From: Nitrospinota bacterium
GTDB taxonomy: Bacteria; Nitrospinota; Nitrospinia; JACRGO01
Assembly: GCA_016212295.1 (NCBI GenBank)
Contig: JACRGO010000175.1
Coordinates: 1 to 7,757, forward strand
Length of the DNA stretch: 7,757 nucleotides
Reading direction: 5' to 3'
The notes under the pieces are model-generated. The model saw only the letters and a list, made by a program, of their open reading frames with translations. It was not told where the DNA came from and did not search any database. The position numbers and the translations under genes were made by a program. Within the stretch, counting starts at the first letter, position 1. Each line of letters begins with the position of its first letter. This document shows positions 7,019 to 7,757 of the stretch, in pieces.

Positions 7019-7282
7019 TTAAAATTTCAAATATCTTTGGTTAGGAAGGCGTATCTGCCCTTGACAAAAGACGAGAGAACCTCGTTCTTGTAAAAATAAA
7101 TAATCCCCGCCGCAAGCGGCGGGGAATAAAACCCCAAGGGATTTAACCACCTCGATTCCGTCCAGCCCCATGCCTGAAAGTTCAGTGTAAATATCCTCTT
7201 GAAAACACAAGGAGGATATCACCACCTTTGTGGCCCAGAATAGGCTCATCTATCGGGCGGATTTCCGATGTTCTATATCGGT
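7019..7282 (-). pseudogene. Possible degraded coding remnant or repeat-derived open frame
   Basis: On the minus strand a 76-codon frame (7249 down to 7019) is open, and in the same frame upstream lies MTDIEHRKSAR, ended by a TAG that directly precedes the ATG at 7249. The basic RRKS-like start vaguely recalls PilZ-type proteins, but the rest does not follow that family and I recognise no domain. The frame runs straight through the GC hairpin at 7104-7125 and no ribosome binding site is convincing. It may be a decayed gene, but chance is a serious alternative. Confidence 0.15.
7104..7125. repeat. GC-rich 10-bp hairpin
   Basis: tccccgccgc and gcggcgggga form a perfect 10-bp stem around an AA loop in otherwise AT-rich sequence. 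No T run follows on either strand (+ continues aataaaacc; - continues ttatttattt, which is only partly T-rich). It looks like a short interspersed palindrome rather than a classical terminator. Weak minus-strand termination is possible, but no minus-strand gene is established. Confidence 0.6.
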
Positions 7283-7379
7283 CATAGGAGAATCAACTTT
7301 GTCAATAAGCACACCTTTCAACAGCGAATAAAAGTGAGGGGAGAAACAAAAAAAGAAGGCAAGATGACCTTTGAATTTT

Positions 7380-7409
7380 CATAGGGACATTTTTGTCCCT
7401 ATGTTTTTT
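7380..7409 (+). terminator. Rho-independent terminator-like hairpin without an obvious gene
   Basis: catagggac (7380-7388) pairs perfectly with gtccctatg (7395-7403) around an ATTTTT loop, followed by six T (7404-7409). The shape is right for a + strand terminator; the minus strand lacks the T run. The nearest upstream + gene ends more than 530 bp away, so it would end either a long read-through of the HD-GYP operon or an unannotated non-coding RNA, or it is a palindromic repeat that only resembles a terminator. Confidence 0.6.
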
Positions 7410-7757
7410 CTTCACTTTCCCCTTATTTTCTCGGTAGTTACGCAAAAATCAACAAATTGACCATGACATGAGTTCCCATCTTCGCTATTTTCCCATTTTT
7501 CCCCTCATACGTGCTTTCACCATAAAGTCCTTATAAAACAATAAGTTAAAAATAATTTTTTGTTTTTCTCAAGCGGGCACACTTCTTGTAATATAAGCTA
7601 TCCAAAGGCTTGAAACCTATAGAGCCTACGCATAAATAAGAAAAAGTCTTTTAAATCAACAAGGTATTCTTTTTTATTGGATAAAAAAATTGTAAAAATT
7701 TCACCTTCCATGCTTATGCTCATTTACAGGCATGGCTATTTTACAGGCCGTTATGAT
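7410..7757. other. AT-rich tail with no established gene
   Basis: No convincing gene lies here. The sequence is AT-rich with homopolymer runs. It contains a weak sigma-54-like site (7575-7590) and a 9-bp direct repeat, tttacaggc (7723-7731 and 7740-7748), near the right edge. It probably includes the promoter and leader of a gene that starts beyond the window; an ATG at 7710 stays open to the edge for 16 codons but has no ribosome binding site. Confidence 0.5.
7575..7590 (+). promoter_or_regulatory. Weak sigma-54-like promoter candidate
   Basis: GGGCACACTTCTTGTA aligns with the -24/-12 consensus TGGCACG-N4-TTGCA in correct spacing. GG and CAC of the -24 box match, but the -12 box reads TTGTA instead of TTGCA, losing the important C. 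TAATAT (7589-7594) overlaps and could instead be a sigma-70 -10 box with a poor -35. Any target gene would be to the right of the window. Confidence 0.2.

Noticed and set aside
7365-7385. A six-codon frame with a purine-rich stretch before it (MTFEFS)
   Set aside because: It is too short to support and its stop falls inside the hairpin at 7380.
7710-7757. Partial protein gene running off the right edge
   Set aside because: Only 16 codons are visible and there is no ribosome binding site, so it cannot be told from chance.

Overview
The window comes from a Gram-negative bacterium, shown by an RND inner-membrane transporter and a Sec-exported protein. It is probably an uncultivated lineage: the genes are moderately GC-rich while the gaps are AT-rich and crowded with palindromic repeats, a style I associate with groups such as Desulfobacterota, Nitrospirota/Nitrospinota or Omnitrophota. 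I cannot fix the phylum from the sequence alone. There are four complete, convincing protein genes, all on the + strand, in two probable operons. I see no rRNA, tRNA, CRISPR array or transposase gene.

Layout: (1) 1-315 is a nested palindromic, MITE-like element with 19-bp outer and 40-bp inner perfect inverted repeats. (2) 316-527 is an AT-rich leader with tandem ACTTTAG units and a second repeat-like motif just before a good ribosome binding site. (3) 528-4658 is a two-gene unit: an exported FecR-domain protein, whose stop codon directly touches the start codon of a full-length RND efflux pump. (4) 4663-4763 is a long imperfect hairpin followed by a T run, probably the operon terminator. (5) 4850-6841 is a second two-gene unit: an ExeA/GspA-like AAA+ ATPase and, 9 bp downstream, a divergent HD-GYP-type protein. 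(6) 6842-7757 is a gene-poor tail of over 900 bp with three further hairpin or repeat structures, a terminator-like hairpin with no gene in front of it, and a weak sigma-54-like site.

How the genes may work together: the RND pump has its proton-relay residues and should export something from the inner membrane or periplasm, but the window encodes no periplasmic adaptor or outer-membrane channel. Its only partner is the FecR-domain protein, so a role for that protein in the periplasm or at the surface alongside the pump is a reasonable inference. The ATPase and HD-GYP pair resembles modules that accompany type II secretion, type IV pili or exopolysaccharide export and respond to cyclic di-GMP. 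The HD-GYP domain lacks several expected ligand positions, so it may bind rather than degrade the nucleotide.

The most unusual part is the non-coding sequence. Every substantial gap between transcription units carries a different palindromic or repeat family, including one (6919-7005) whose three inverted-repeat pairs are interleaved rather than nested. I found no convincing undescribed multi-gene system.
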